This document shows positions 44,380-52,756 of a stretch of DNA of 64,000 nucleotides, piece after piece; position 1 is the first letter of the stretch; each line of letters begins with the position of its first letter. The stretch comes from Terriglobales bacterium (GTDB taxonomy: Bacteria; Acidobacteriota; Terriglobia; Terriglobales; Acidobacteriaceae). The stretch is from the NCBI GenBank assembly GCA_035651655.1, contig DASRFG010000006.1, positions 62,001-126,000 of the forward strand, written 5' to 3'. The translations under genes were made by a program, and so were the position numbers. The notes under the pieces are model-generated. The model was not told the DNA's origin, did no database searches, and saw only the letters and a program-made list of their open reading frames with translations.

Positions 44380-44784
44380 ATGGAGAGAAAGAATATCTCC
44401 AGCGGTACACCCTGGGAACCCATTGTTGGCTACTCCCGCGCCGTACGGGTGGGACCGCACATATACGTCTCCGGCACCACCGCCACCAATGCAGAAGGCA
44501 AGATTGTGGGCATCGGCGATGTGTACGCGCAGGCTCAACAGACTTTGCGCAACATCGAAGCCGCGTTGACGCGCGCGGGCGCGAGCCTGCGGGACGTGGT
44601 CCGGACCCGCACTTTTCTGGTCAACACCGCCGATTGGGAAAAGGTAGGCAAGGCCCACGGCGAATTTTTTCGCGATATTCGGCCGGCTGCAAGCATCATC
44701 GGGGTGAGCGGCTTCGTCTCGTCTGACATGCTGGTGGAAATCGAAGCCGATGCAATCGTCGCCGCCGAAAGCGGAGTAAGCTGA
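44380..44784 (+). CDS. Rid (YjgF/YER057c) family protein lacking the usual Arg
   Basis: 134 residues from the ATG at 44380, with GGAG 8 nt ahead. The fold marks are [48 protein letters not shown] and [11 protein letters not shown]. RidA enzymes carry an Arg (Arg105 in E. coli) in a PARxxV-type strand; here that strand reads [10 protein letters not shown] with no Arg. This points to one of the Rid subfamilies that do not deaminate 2-aminoacrylate. The function is therefore not predicted. It precedes the secreted amidohydrolase by 90 nt. Confidence 0.9.
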   Translation: MERKNISSGTPWEPIVGYSRAVRVGPHIYVSGTTATNAEGKIVGIGDVYAQAQQTLRNIEAALTRAGASLRDVVRTRTFLVNTADWEKVGKAHGEFFRDIRPAASIIGVSGFVSSDMLVEIEADAIVAAESGVS

Positions 44785-44874
44785 TAGCAAATTGCTTCAG
44801 TTCTCCGTTGTCAGAACACCTTGGCCCACACTGGCCACGTGATATCATGCCCGTCCTCAAAAACGGAGGTGGAC

Positions 44875-46188
44875 ATGCGTTTCTATTGTCTGATTGCACT
44901 CCTAGTTTCAACCTTTGCTTTCGCTCAGCAGGCGCCCACCACCAATCCCGCCGCTCCCGTCACTGTCATTCGCGCGGGCACGCTGATAGATCCCCGCGCC
45001 GACACGCCGCGGCACAACCAAGTGATCGTTATCCGGGGCAATCGTGTGGAGAGCGTCTCCGACGCGCCCGGCGCCCAGGTGCCCCCTGGCGCTAAAGTAA
45101 TTGACCTCTCTCGGGGCACAGTTCTCCCCGGCCTGATTGATTCTCACACCCACATATTCTTGCAGGGTGAAGATCCTGCCGAAGGCGGGTATGACATTCA
45201 GCTCCTGAAGTACCCACTTGCCTACCGGGCCGCTCGGGCCACTGTATCGGTACGGCGCGCGCTGGAAGAGGGATTCACTACCTTACGTGATCTCGAGACC
45301 GAAGGCGCGGGCTACGGTGACGTTGGCATTAAGCAGGCGATCGAGGAGGGGCACATTCCTGGGCCACGCCTGTTGGTTTCCACGCGCGCTATTTCAACTA
45401 CGGGTGGATATCCGCTAGAAGGTTATGCCCCGGAAATTGACCTGCCCAAAGGCGTGCAGATTGTGGATGGTCCGGTAGAGGCCCGTAAGGCTGCACGCGA
45501 GCAGCTTGAGCATGGCGCCGACTGGATCAAGGTTTATATGACGCATCGCTCCTGGGTCGGAAAGAACGGAGAATTGATCTCCCAGCCCACGCTCACGGTG
45601 GAGGAGCTGAAGCCCATCGTTGATGAGACGCACGGCTGGAGAAGAAAGGTCGCGTGTCACGCCTACAGCGGCGAAGGACTGCACCGCGCTCTGGATGGCG
45701 GCTGTGACTCTATTGAACATGGCCTCCTCCTCGACGATGCGGCCATTGCCCAAATGAAGCGACAGGGTACCTGGTACGTTCCCACCTTGGCAATTTATTA
45801 CACCGACTGGGCCCCAGAAAACACGCCCGAAGGTAAGCGCGACCGCGCTCGCGCCTCCGAGCACGCAACCTCTTTCCAGAAGGCGATGAAGGCGGGTCTG
45901 AAGATCGTATTTGGCACTGATGTCGGCGGTTTCAAGTGGAGCGAGCCCATTGCCCAGGAGTTCGGACGCATGGTGGAATTCGGCATGTCCCCCCTGGAAG
46001 CCATCCGCTCAGCCACTGTTCGCGCGGCTGAGATGCTCGATATGCCGGGGCAGATCGGGGTAATAGCTCCCGGCGCTTATGCCGATGTGATTGCTGTGCC
46101 AGGAGACCCTCTTCGTGACGTCAAGCAGCTGGAGCAGGTGCAGTTCGTCATGAAAAATGGCCAGGTGTACAAGAACGAAATTCATTGA
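44875..46188 (+). CDS. Secreted metal-dependent amidohydrolase
   Basis: 437 residues from ATG 44875 with GGAGG 5 nt ahead. A signal peptide (FYCLIALLVSTFAFAQQ) precedes the amidohydrolase barrel: VLPGLIDSHTHIF with two metal His, GADWIKVYMTHRS with the bridging Lys, ACHAYSGEG and DSIEHG with further His, and IVFGTDVGG with the catalytic Asp. The flanking beta segments (VTVIRAGTLIDPRADT; ADVIAVPGDPL) are as in imidazolonepropionase/prolidase-type members. The substrate, probably a small cyclic amide or peptide in the periplasm, is unknown. Confidence 0.9.
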   Translation: MRFYCLIALLVSTFAFAQQAPTTNPAAPVTVIRAGTLIDPRADTPRHNQVIVIRGNRVESVSDAPGAQVPPGAKVIDLSRGTVLPGLIDSHTHIFLQGEDPAEGGYDIQLLKYPLAYRAARATVSVRRALEEGFTTLRDLETEGAGYGDVGIKQAIEEGHIPGPRLLVSTRAISTTGGYPLEGYAPEIDLPKGVQIVDGPVEARKAAREQLEHGADWIKVYMTHRSWVGKNGELISQPTLTVEELKPIVDETHGWRRKVACHAYSGEGLHRALDGGCDSIEHGLLLDDAAIAQMKRQGTWYVPTLAIYYTDWAPENTPEGKRDRARASEHATSFQKAMKAGLKIVFGTDVGGFKWSEPIAQEFGRMVEFGMSPLEAIRSATVRAAEMLDMPGQIGVIAPGAYADVIAVPGDPLRDVKQLEQVQFVMKNGQVYKNEIH

Positions 46189-46195
46189 TCAGGGC

Positions 46196-46223
46196 TTGAC
46201 TTGCTGGCCGGGAAGTTCATAAT
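46196..46223 (+). promoter_or_regulatory. Promoter ahead of the CBS gene
   Basis: -35 TTGACT, a 16-bp spacer and -10 CATAAT (each 5 of 6), starting 8 nt after the amidohydrolase stop and ending 38 nt before the TTG start of the CBS gene. Confidence 0.6.
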
Positions 46224-46261
46224 GCGGCGCGAGACCTGCGCTCTGTGACGGGAGGTGCAGT

Positions 46262-46699
46262 TTGAGAATCCTCGATATTTGTGATCCAGATATTGCCTCG
46301 GTGCCTCTCACCGCGACGGTAAAGGATTCAATTGAAACCATGCTGCGCATGCACGTCGGCGCAGTAGCGGTGGTAGATGCGGAAAGGCGCGTGGCCGGCA
46401 TTTTCACTGAGCGGGACGTCCTCCGCAAAGTGGCATTGAGTGGCCGCGACCCAGGGTCTATTCCCGTGCGGGAGGTGATGACCAGCGCGGTAGAGTTGGG
46501 CACTACCGCTACCAACCCAGGTGAAGCCATGGCCAATATGGTTGAACACCATTACCGGCATCTTCCCATCGTTGATGACCGTGGGCGATTGCTGGGCATG
46601 CTTTCCATCCGGCATCTGTTGCAGTGGCGAGTTGATGACCTCAGCCGCGAGTTGGATGCGCTGGAGCACTACGCCAGCAACGACGGCCCAGGGGGCTGA
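46262..46699 (+). CDS. Two-CBS-domain protein
   Basis: 145 residues, TTG start with GGGAGGTG 3 nt ahead. Two CBS repeats make up the whole protein: MRILDICDPDIASVPLTATVKDSIETMLRM and VREVMTSAVELGTTATNPGEAM, each with its GxxTxRD-type or HLPIVDDRGR strand (IFTERDVLR; RHLPIVDDRGRLLGMLSIRHLL). Such stand-alone pairs sense adenosine nucleotides. The partner is not evident. It has its own promoter. Confidence 0.9.
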   Translation: MRILDICDPDIASVPLTATVKDSIETMLRMHVGAVAVVDAERRVAGIFTERDVLRKVALSGRDPGSIPVREVMTSAVELGTTATNPGEAMANMVEHHYRHLPIVDDRGRLLGMLSIRHLLQWRVDDLSRELDALEHYASNDGPGG

Positions 46700-46716
46700 A
46701 CTCCGGGCAATCCGTC

Positions 46717-47334
46717 TTACACCGCAAGCTTGGGCCGCCGAATTCGTCTTATCACTACCCATATTCCCAATGCGGCGATCACCGCCAGCGCTAACGCGGT
46801 CAGGTGCTTATGCACCAGCATCGCTGTAATGCTGACCACCTCCGGGCCGAACTTCAAGGTCAGCAACGCCAATAGCGTGAAGCGCACGAATCGTCCGGCA
46901 AAAATCGCGACTAGAAAATGCTCGAACTTCATTTCGAATACCGCCGCCGCTAACACAAAGACTTTGAATGGGAATGGCGGCGGCAACATGGCAGGGAACA
47001 TGAGCGCCCAGAATTCGTGACGGTCAAAAGATTGCCGGATGCGGTCAAACCGCTCTTTGGAAATGCGCTTTTCCAGCAGGACCTCTCCGCCTTTGTAGCC
47101 AATGAAATAAAGCAAGCTGCTGCCCAGGGCTGACCCTGCAGAAGCCATGATCACGTACACAAGAAACCGCGACCGATAGGCATACACGTATCCTGCTACG
47201 ACCGGATCGAGAGGCATTCCCAGGAGCGAAGCATCCACCGCGGCGATGGCGAACACTCCCCAGGATCCGAGTGGTTGTAGCAGCCCCCAGATGAAAAGCG
47301 TATAGCGCGACAGAAGGTGGCGGATGACAGTCAA
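46717..47334 (-). CDS. YqaA-like VTT/SNARE-associated membrane protein
   Basis: 205 residues with four or five membrane helices. The VTT/DedA-type core is seen as LGSWGVFAIAAVDASLLGMPLDPVVAG and GSALGSSLLYFIGYKGG, with a charged cytoplasmic stretch (KERFDRIRQSFDRHEF) and PPPFPFKVFVLAAAVF. Family members act in membrane lipid transport or homeostasis. It lies 26 nt after mog and is probably co-transcribed. Confidence 0.85.
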   Translation of the reverse strand: MTVIRHLLSRYTLFIWGLLQPLGSWGVFAIAAVDASLLGMPLDPVVAGYVYAYRSRFLVYVIMASAGSALGSSLLYFIGYKGGEVLLEKRISKERFDRIRQSFDRHEFWALMFPAMLPPPFPFKVFVLAAAVFEMKFEHFLVAIFAGRFVRFTLLALLTLKFGPEVVSITAMLVHKHLTALALAVIAALGIWVVIRRIRRPKLAV

Positions 47335-47360
47335 AAGAAGAATCGATTCTACGCGATTAG

Positions 47361-47876
47361 TTATCGAGACGAGTTTTTGTGTTCGGTTTGTCCGTTGAGA
47401 AGTTCCACCCCGTGGGGAAGGATTTCAATAACCGCGGCCAGCGATTCGGCAGCGCCCTTTGGGCTACCGGGAAGATTGAGTATGAGTGACCGTCCGCGTA
47501 CACCGCAAATGCCACGGCTGAGCGCGGCCAGCGGGGTTTTCTTTGATCCTTCGGCTCGCATGCGCTCTCCGATTCCCTCCACCAGCCGATCGCAAACCGC
47601 ACGCGTCGCTTCCGGAGTTACATCGCGTGCCGCGAGACCGGTGCCACCGGTGGTGACTACCAGCTGCGCCCGCTCAGATAAACGCACCAAAGCAGCTTCT
47701 ATCTGCGGCTGCTCGTCGGCCACAACTTCGGTGGCCACCACCTGAATATTTTGTTTTTGTAGTTGGGTCACCACAGCAGGACCAGAGAGGTCTTTATTTG
47801 TACCCGCGGACGCCGAATCGCTCACCGTGAGCACGGCGGCGGTGAGGCACTGGCGGTACTCAGGTGTCGAGGACAT
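47361..47876 (-). CDS. mog: Molybdopterin adenylyltransferase (Mog/MoaB-type)
   Basis: Adenylates molybdopterin before Mo insertion. 171 residues from the ATG at 47876; an ATG at 47903 is possible, and both overlap the upstream regulator gene. AAVLTVSDSASAGTNKDLSGP and QLVVTTGGTGLAARDVTPEAT, with SRGICGVRGRSLILNLPGSPKG, are family marks. It could be MoaB, which shares the fold. It overlaps the response regulator in the moeA-moaC-regulator-mog run. Confidence 0.9.
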   Translation of the reverse strand: MSSTPEYRQCLTAAVLTVSDSASAGTNKDLSGPAVVTQLQKQNIQVVATEVVADEQPQIEAALVRLSERAQLVVTTGGTGLAARDVTPEATRAVCDRLVEGIGERMRAEGSKKTPLAALSRGICGVRGRSLILNLPGSPKGAAESLAAVIEILPHGVELLNGQTEHKNSSR

Positions 47877-48603
47877 CTTCCTGAGCGTCGCGCCCAGCCT
47901 CATCTACCAGGCGCAGGCCTTCCATGAGCAGACCTTGGGTCGAGCGAGTCGTGGTCTGTTCCGGACTGCGCCCATCGAAATCGACTTGGAAGTTGCCCGC
48001 AGTCCAAGCCAGGACTTTGTAAACCGCATCATCGCCGGTCACGGATCCGTACACGGCATGCTTGATCTGCCCGTCGGCGAAGAAAATCTCGCAGCGGTCG
48101 CTGTCCTGGGTAAGAATGAGCGAGCAGCTTTTGCGCCCCATTTCCAGCGACTGCATAAGATCAATCACATTCATCTGCGACAAGCTGCCACGTAGGCCGG
48201 AGCCTCCGGTGTCCTTGGCCATCTTCTCCAGGGCGATCTTGTCAATCAGCCGCTTAATGCGAGTGGTGGCGTCTTTCAAGTAGAAGGGTTTTTCCAGCAG
48301 GTCGTCTACCGGCTCCTGCAGCATCAGCTTATCGGCAATTTCGGACTTGCTCGCCAACAGAATCACTGAGGCGCCGGCGGTTGCGGGACGGCTCTTGAGC
48401 TTCTCCACCAGCTGTCGACCGTCCATGCCTGGCATTTGGAAGTCGCTGATCAGTAGGTCCGGCGGATCGTCCACCGCCTTGAGCAAGGCGTCGGCGCCGT
48501 CAGTTGCCGTACTCACACTGGCGAGTGGGGCGAGCGCCTGCTTGAGCATCCCCAGGATCATGGGATTGTCGTCTACGAGGAGGACTTTGACGTTTGCAGG
48601 CAT
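47860..48603 (-). CDS. Response regulator with PATAN (DUF4388) domain
   Basis: 247 residues. An N-terminal receiver (VLLVDDNPMILGMLKQAL; phospho-acceptor Asp54 in LISDFQMPGMDG; Lys in LLEKPF) is followed from about 133 by DUF4388/PATAN (GLRGSLSQMNVIDLMQSLEMGR, IFFADGQIKHA, DDAVYKVLAWTAGNFQVDF). PATAN output is linked to motility or exopolysaccharide control in myxobacteria and cyanobacteria. The gene starts one base after the moaC stop and its end overlaps mog, so it is built into the cofactor operon. No partner kinase is adjacent. Confidence 0.9.
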   Translation of the reverse strand: MPANVKVLLVDDNPMILGMLKQALAPLASVSTATDGADALLKAVDDPPDLLISDFQMPGMDGRQLVEKLKSRPATAGASVILLASKSEIADKLMLQEPVDDLLEKPFYLKDATTRIKRLIDKIALEKMAKDTGGSGLRGSLSQMNVIDLMQSLEMGRKSCSLILTQDSDRCEIFFADGQIKHAVYGSVTGDDAVYKVLAWTAGNFQVDFDGRSPEQTTTRSTQGLLMEGLRLVDEAGRDAQEDVLDT

Positions 48604-48604
48604 T

Positions 48605-49084
48605 TCAGACAGGCTTCTTCGCCCGGGAGTACCCGCCGCTCTTGCCGCCTGACTTGCTTTCCAGAACCACTTCCCGGATCTCGATTCCCTTGTCCAGGGC
48701 CTTACACATGTCGTACACGGTCAAGGCGGAGACGCTGGCGGCGACCAGGGCCTCCATCTCCACGCCGGTGACGGCGGTAGTAGTGACTTTAGAAGTAATG
48801 GCGACGCCATTCTCGCATAGCCGGAGATGCACATCAATGTGCGACAAGGGTACGGGGTGGCACAACGGTATCAGCTCCGGGGTTTTCTTTGCCGCCATTA
48901 CACCGGCAAGCCGGGCCACTTCCAACGGATCTCCCTTGGGATTCTGTGGCAAAGCCTTAAGCACGACCGGAGACATGGCCACGAATGCGCTCGCCTCGGC
49001 TTGGCGGAGAGTCGGCTCTTTGGCGGAGACGTCCACCATCCGCGCTTTGCCGCTCGAATCGTAATGAGAGAGCTTTCGTCGCAT
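48605..49084 (-). CDS. moaC: Cyclic pyranopterin monophosphate synthase
   Basis: 159 residues: KARMVDVSAKEPTLRQAEA, GVMAAKKTPELIPLCHPVPLSHIDV (conserved active-site loop) and VTTTAVTGVEMEALVAASVSALTVYDMCKA. It forms cPMP with MoaA, which is not in the window. It lies 69 nt after moeA and one base before the PATAN regulator. Confidence 0.97.
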   Translation of the reverse strand: MRRKLSHYDSSGKARMVDVSAKEPTLRQAEASAFVAMSPVVLKALPQNPKGDPLEVARLAGVMAAKKTPELIPLCHPVPLSHIDVHLRLCENGVAITSKVTTTAVTGVEMEALVAASVSALTVYDMCKALDKGIEIREVVLESKSGGKSGGYSRAKKPV

Positions 49085-49153
49085 GCTTCTCGGTTATTCG
49101 TATCTTAGCAGTCGGGTCTGTTGGGCCATCCCACAGGGCGGCGACGTCCCCGG

Positions 49154-50410
49154 CTAACGCAGCAGCACCGATATCATCTCCCCGGCAGGAATATGCTCAC
49201 GGTCGGGTGGAACGACGACGAAGCAATTGGCCCGCGCTACCGCAACAATATCTCCGGAGCCTTGCCAGGACACGCGCTCTACCTCCACGTCTTCGAACTC
49301 CCCGGACAAAAGCGCAGGTAGAAACCGTGTGAGCCCTCTCTTAGTGCGAATTTCTGATTTCAAAGGCAGCTTCAAAAACTGAAGCTTGCGAGGTGGTGCT
49401 CCCGAGAGCGCGTCAATCAGAGGACGCGCAAATAGCTCAAAGGTGACCATTGTCGAAACCGGATTGCCCGGTAGGCCTAAAAAATATACGTTCGTCCGCC
49501 CGGCGCCTGCCGTCCGTTGTGGGACCCGCCCGAACACGACCGGGCGGCCAGGCTGTATGAGCGCGCCGGTGAAAAAGACTTCCGCTTTCAACTCCGCCAG
49601 AATTTGCTCGACCAGATCGTATTTCCCCATTGAGACACCGCCGCTGAGCAGCAGTAGGTCCGACGCCAGTCCCTGCTGGATCAGGCGCTTTAATTGCACC
49701 GGCTCATCCGCCGCGATCGGCAGCAACAGGGGTTCGCCACCCGCGATCCGAATCTGGGCGGCCAACGAATAGCTGTTGGAGTTGCGAATCTGTGTGGGAC
49801 CGGGTTGCGCCGCAACCTCCACCACTTCATCGCCGGTGGAAAGAACCGCAATGCTGGGGCGGGCGTAAACGCGAACCTGTTTGCGGCCCACCGAGGCTGC
49901 CACCCCTATCGCTGCCGGGGTAAGTCGAGCGCCGGCTTGCAGGAGCACTTCTCCGGCACGCGCCTCCGCTCCTGCCGGAACAATATTTTCGCCGGCAGAG
50001 ACACTTCGGTGCAGCTCCACCCGTTCGCCATTGCGGGCGGTGTGCTCCACCATGATCACGGCATCAGCGCCGCTTGGCGCCGGTGCGCCGGTCATGATGG
50101 CGATTGCCTCGCCCTCTCTTAATGACCGGGCTGTGCTCTCGGGCGCAGCGCCAGCCCTGATCTCGCCCGTGATTTTCAACTTCGCGGGAATTCTTTGCGC
50201 GTCGGCGGCACGCACCGCATAACCGTCGCGCGCCGCCCGGGGAAAGGGCGGGAAATCTCGATCCGCCGCAATAGGCTCGGCCAATATGCGTCCGCCGGAC
50301 TGCAGCAGTTCAATCAATTCCGGTTTCGTGGGCGGGAGCTTAACGGCATGCTGTTCCACTGCTCGGACGGCTTCTTGGAGCGGAAGCACATGGGTGGGCG
50401 ATTCTGCCAT
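49154..50410 (-). CDS. moeA: Molybdopterin molybdotransferase
   Basis: 418 residues from the ATG at 50410; in-frame ATGs up to 48 nt upstream are possible. It inserts molybdate into molybdopterin. DFPPFPRAARDGYAVRA, IMTGAPAPSGADAVIMVEHT, VLSTGDEVVE, LLLLSGGVSMGKYDL and FLGLPGNPVSTMVTFELFARP are all typical. It is probably the first gene of the leftward cofactor run and diverges from the response-regulator gene at 50520 across about 109 nt. Confidence 0.96.
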   Translation of the reverse strand: MAESPTHVLPLQEAVRAVEQHAVKLPPTKPELIELLQSGGRILAEPIAADRDFPPFPRAARDGYAVRAADAQRIPAKLKITGEIRAGAAPESTARSLREGEAIAIMTGAPAPSGADAVIMVEHTARNGERVELHRSVSAGENIVPAGAEARAGEVLLQAGARLTPAAIGVAASVGRKQVRVYARPSIAVLSTGDEVVEVAAQPGPTQIRNSNSYSLAAQIRIAGGEPLLLPIAADEPVQLKRLIQQGLASDLLLLSGGVSMGKYDLVEQILAELKAEVFFTGALIQPGRPVVFGRVPQRTAGAGRTNVYFLGLPGNPVSTMVTFELFARPLIDALSGAPPRKLQFLKLPLKSEIRTKRGLTRFLPALLSGEFEDVEVERVSWQGSGDIVAVARANCFVVVPPDREHIPAGEMISVLLR

Positions 50411-50484
50411 GGTTTGCTGTCGGTTCCTGATCATACAAAAAGGAACGCCCGGCCGCATGCCAGCATGAATTCAGGGCGAGTTGC

Positions 50485-50493
50485 TGGTACAAT
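50485..50493 (+). promoter_or_regulatory. Extended -10 promoter for the receiver pair
   Basis: TGG-TACAAT, an extended -10 with a 5-of-6 hexamer at 50488-50493, 26 nt before the ATG at 50520; no good -35. Confidence 0.45.
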
Positions 50494-50519
50494 ATTGAGA
50501 ACTCCACTCGTCTTTTGGC

Positions 50520-50924
50520 ATGCCTATTTCTCCCAATATGCTCATTGTGGATGATGAGGTTAATGTGGCTTTCACCCTGCAGATGGTGTTTGAAAGCGAG
50601 GGTTATGAGGTCACAGTTGCCCATAGTTGCGCTCAAGCGCTTAAGAAACTTGCTGATGGGCGCAATTTTGATGTGGTCATGACCGATTTGAATATGGAGA
50701 AGGAAGACATTGGATTGGATGTGGCCCGCGCAGCCCAGCGCCTTAAACCGAAGCCGGTCATCGTGATTTGTACCGGCTACGCAAGCGTCTCAAACCTGGG
50801 TTCGGCATTAGATCTGCGCGTGGACTATGTTGCCACCAAACCCGCCGATCTGCCGGAATTGCTGGGGGCACTCAGGAGACTCATGGCGCTTCGGACTAAC
50901 GCAAGGAGTACTAGCCCGAGATGA
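50520..50924 (+). CDS. Single-domain response regulator
   Basis: 134 residues, a receiver with no output domain. LIVDDEVNVAFTL gives the acid pair, Asp56 (VVMTDLNM) the phosphorylation site, ICTGYAS the Thr/Ser position and YVATKPADL the Lys. An intact receiver is therefore expected. Its stop overlaps the start of the next gene by 4 nt. Confidence 0.92.
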   Translation: MPISPNMLIVDDEVNVAFTLQMVFESEGYEVTVAHSCAQALKKLADGRNFDVVMTDLNMEKEDIGLDVARAAQRLKPKPVIVICTGYASVSNLGSALDLRVDYVATKPADLPELLGALRRLMALRTNARSTSPR

Positions 50925-51322
50925 CCGAGTCCAAAGCAAGATTCGCCAATAAGATGGCCCTGGTAGTGCACCCCGATTTGGAAGTCCTCATGAGTTATCA
51001 GGGTACTCTGGCAAAAAATGGCATCAGCACCGTTGTCGCCCGCGACCTTCCGACGGCCTTGCTGGCGATGACGCAACACTATTTTGAGATTGCGATTGTC
51101 TCTTCCCGAATTTCAGAGCAGGGTGACGGATGGACACTTGCCGGCGTGCTGAGGCGTGCATTTACATCTGCTTTTGTGGCTGTGCTCGCGCCGGAAACGA
51201 ACGTCCCCAACCTGACTTCAGCGATCAACAGTGGCGTTGCTCAGCTCTACCGAAACGATTCGCCAGTTCCTGATGTTGTTGCTTCCGTTCTCACCGCTGC
51301 AGCTGTTCCTCAGGACCGCTGA
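50921..51322 (+). CDS. Degenerate receiver-like protein
   Basis: 133 residues with the strand/helix rhythm of a receiver (MALVVHPDLEVLMSYQGTLAKNGI; DLPTALLAMTQHYFEIAIVSSRIS). The phospho-acceptor Asp is replaced by Ser (61-62 in IVSSRIS) and no Lys is evident near LYRNDSPV. It cannot be phosphorylated in the usual way, so it may be a docking or dimer partner. The ATG overlaps the previous gene (ATGA), implying paired synthesis with the intact receiver. Confidence 0.75.
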   Translation: MTESKARFANKMALVVHPDLEVLMSYQGTLAKNGISTVVARDLPTALLAMTQHYFEIAIVSSRISEQGDGWTLAGVLRRAFTSAFVAVLAPETNVPNLTSAINSGVAQLYRNDSPVPDVVASVLTAAAVPQDR

Positions 51323-51339
51323 CTAGTCTCGAGCTGCCG

Positions 51340-52677
51340 TTAACGGGCGCTCTTTTCCAGTGCAATGAAACTCTCATCCAGCAGTCGCACTGCCTCGTCT
51401 ACGTCTTGTTTGCTGATGTTCAGCGGTGGGGACATGCGAATCACATTTCCCCACATGCCTCCTTTGCCAACAAGCAGGCCGCGTTTCCGGGTTTCTTCCA
51501 TGAAAGCATTGGTCGCAGCGGAGGCAGGTTTCTTTGAGTTCCGGTCCTCAACCAGCTCCATGGCCTGCATCAAGCCCATGCCACGCACTTCGCCGATGAG
51601 CATGTGCTGCTCTTGCAACTCTTCCAACTTTTGGCGGAAGTAGCCGCCAACCACAGCGGCGTTGGTTCGAAGATCATCTTCTTCGATCACATCAATCACC
51701 GCCTTTGCGGTCACACAGGTCACGGGATTGCCGCCGAAGGTCGAGATGCTTAAGCCCTGGAATGAATCGGCGATTTCTGGTCGGGCAATCGTCAGCCCTA
51801 TGGGGTGGCCGTTTCCCATACTTTTTGCCGAAGTGATGATATCGGGCTCAACTTCCCAGTGTTCGATACCGAACCACTTGTGGCCGGTGCGACCCCATCC
51901 GGTTTGGACTTCGTCCGCAATAAAGTCGCCGCCATACTGCTTCACGATATTGAACGCCATCTTGAAGTATTCCTTGGGAGGGGTCACAAAACCGGCGACG
52001 CCCTGGATGGGCTCGGCCAGAAATGCGGCAATCTGCCCCGAGGTCGAAGTTTGAATCACCTGCTCCAAATCCCGCACGCACGCGATGTTGCAGTCCGGAT
52101 ACTTAAGTCCAAGAGGGCAGCGGTAGCAGTACGGATTCATCGCATGTACGATTCCCACCTGGATCGTCCCGCGCCGCCAGGTATTGATTCCCGTGAGGGC
52201 GCGGGCAAGCGAAGACCGGCCGCTGTACCCGTGACGCAGCGCAACAATTTCAAAATTGCCAGTGTGCATGCGGGCGGACTCCACCGCAGTTTCGTTCGCC
52301 TCAGTACCACTGTTAGTAAAGAACGATTTTTTCAGTTGGCCCGGTGTAATCTGCGCCAACTTCTCGGCAAGCGTGACCATCGGCTCGTTAGGAAAGCAGG
52401 TTGAGACGTGTTGCAGCTTGTCAATCTGTGCTTTCATCCGCGAGGTGACGCGAGGATTGCAGTGACCGACGCTCACGGTCACAATGCCGCCGAAAAAGTC
52501 GAGGTACTTGCGCCCGTCAACGTCCCAAACGTGCTGCATGCTGCCGTGGTCCATGGGGACCGGATCGGCGTAATAGTTCGTCACCGATGGAAAAATGAAT
52601 TCTTTCTGCTTGCGATTGATTTCTTCCCGGGTTAAGCGGGCGGTGGTGGCGGACTCCACGGCAGTCTGAGAGCTCAT
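51340..52677 (-). CDS. Class III aminotransferase (AGXT2-like)
   Basis: 445 residues, PLP fold type I. GRKYLDFFGGIVTVSVGHCNP, FTNSGTEANETAVESAR, FIADEVQTGWGRTG and SAKSMGNGHPIG (PLP Lys) place it in class III. The sequence is closest in feel to alanine-glyoxylate aminotransferase 2/4-aminobutyrate-type enzymes. The insert YCYRCPLGLKYPDCNIACVRD with four Cys is notable. It converges with the degenerate receiver gene across 17 nt. Confidence 0.9.
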   Translation of the reverse strand: MSSQTAVESATTARLTREEINRKQKEFIFPSVTNYYADPVPMDHGSMQHVWDVDGRKYLDFFGGIVTVSVGHCNPRVTSRMKAQIDKLQHVSTCFPNEPMVTLAEKLAQITPGQLKKSFFTNSGTEANETAVESARMHTGNFEIVALRHGYSGRSSLARALTGINTWRRGTIQVGIVHAMNPYCYRCPLGLKYPDCNIACVRDLEQVIQTSTSGQIAAFLAEPIQGVAGFVTPPKEYFKMAFNIVKQYGGDFIADEVQTGWGRTGHKWFGIEHWEVEPDIITSAKSMGNGHPIGLTIARPEIADSFQGLSISTFGGNPVTCVTAKAVIDVIEEDDLRTNAAVVGGYFRQKLEELQEQHMLIGEVRGMGLMQAMELVEDRNSKKPASAATNAFMEETRKRGLLVGKGGMWGNVIRMSPPLNISKQDVDEAVRLLDESFIALEKSAR

Positions 52678-52756
52678 GTGGCACCTCGATGCGACGTTGA
52701 AAGCAGCATCATCTCATGCGTCGGCATAAAGGCGCTACAATTGGCAGACCGTCCGC

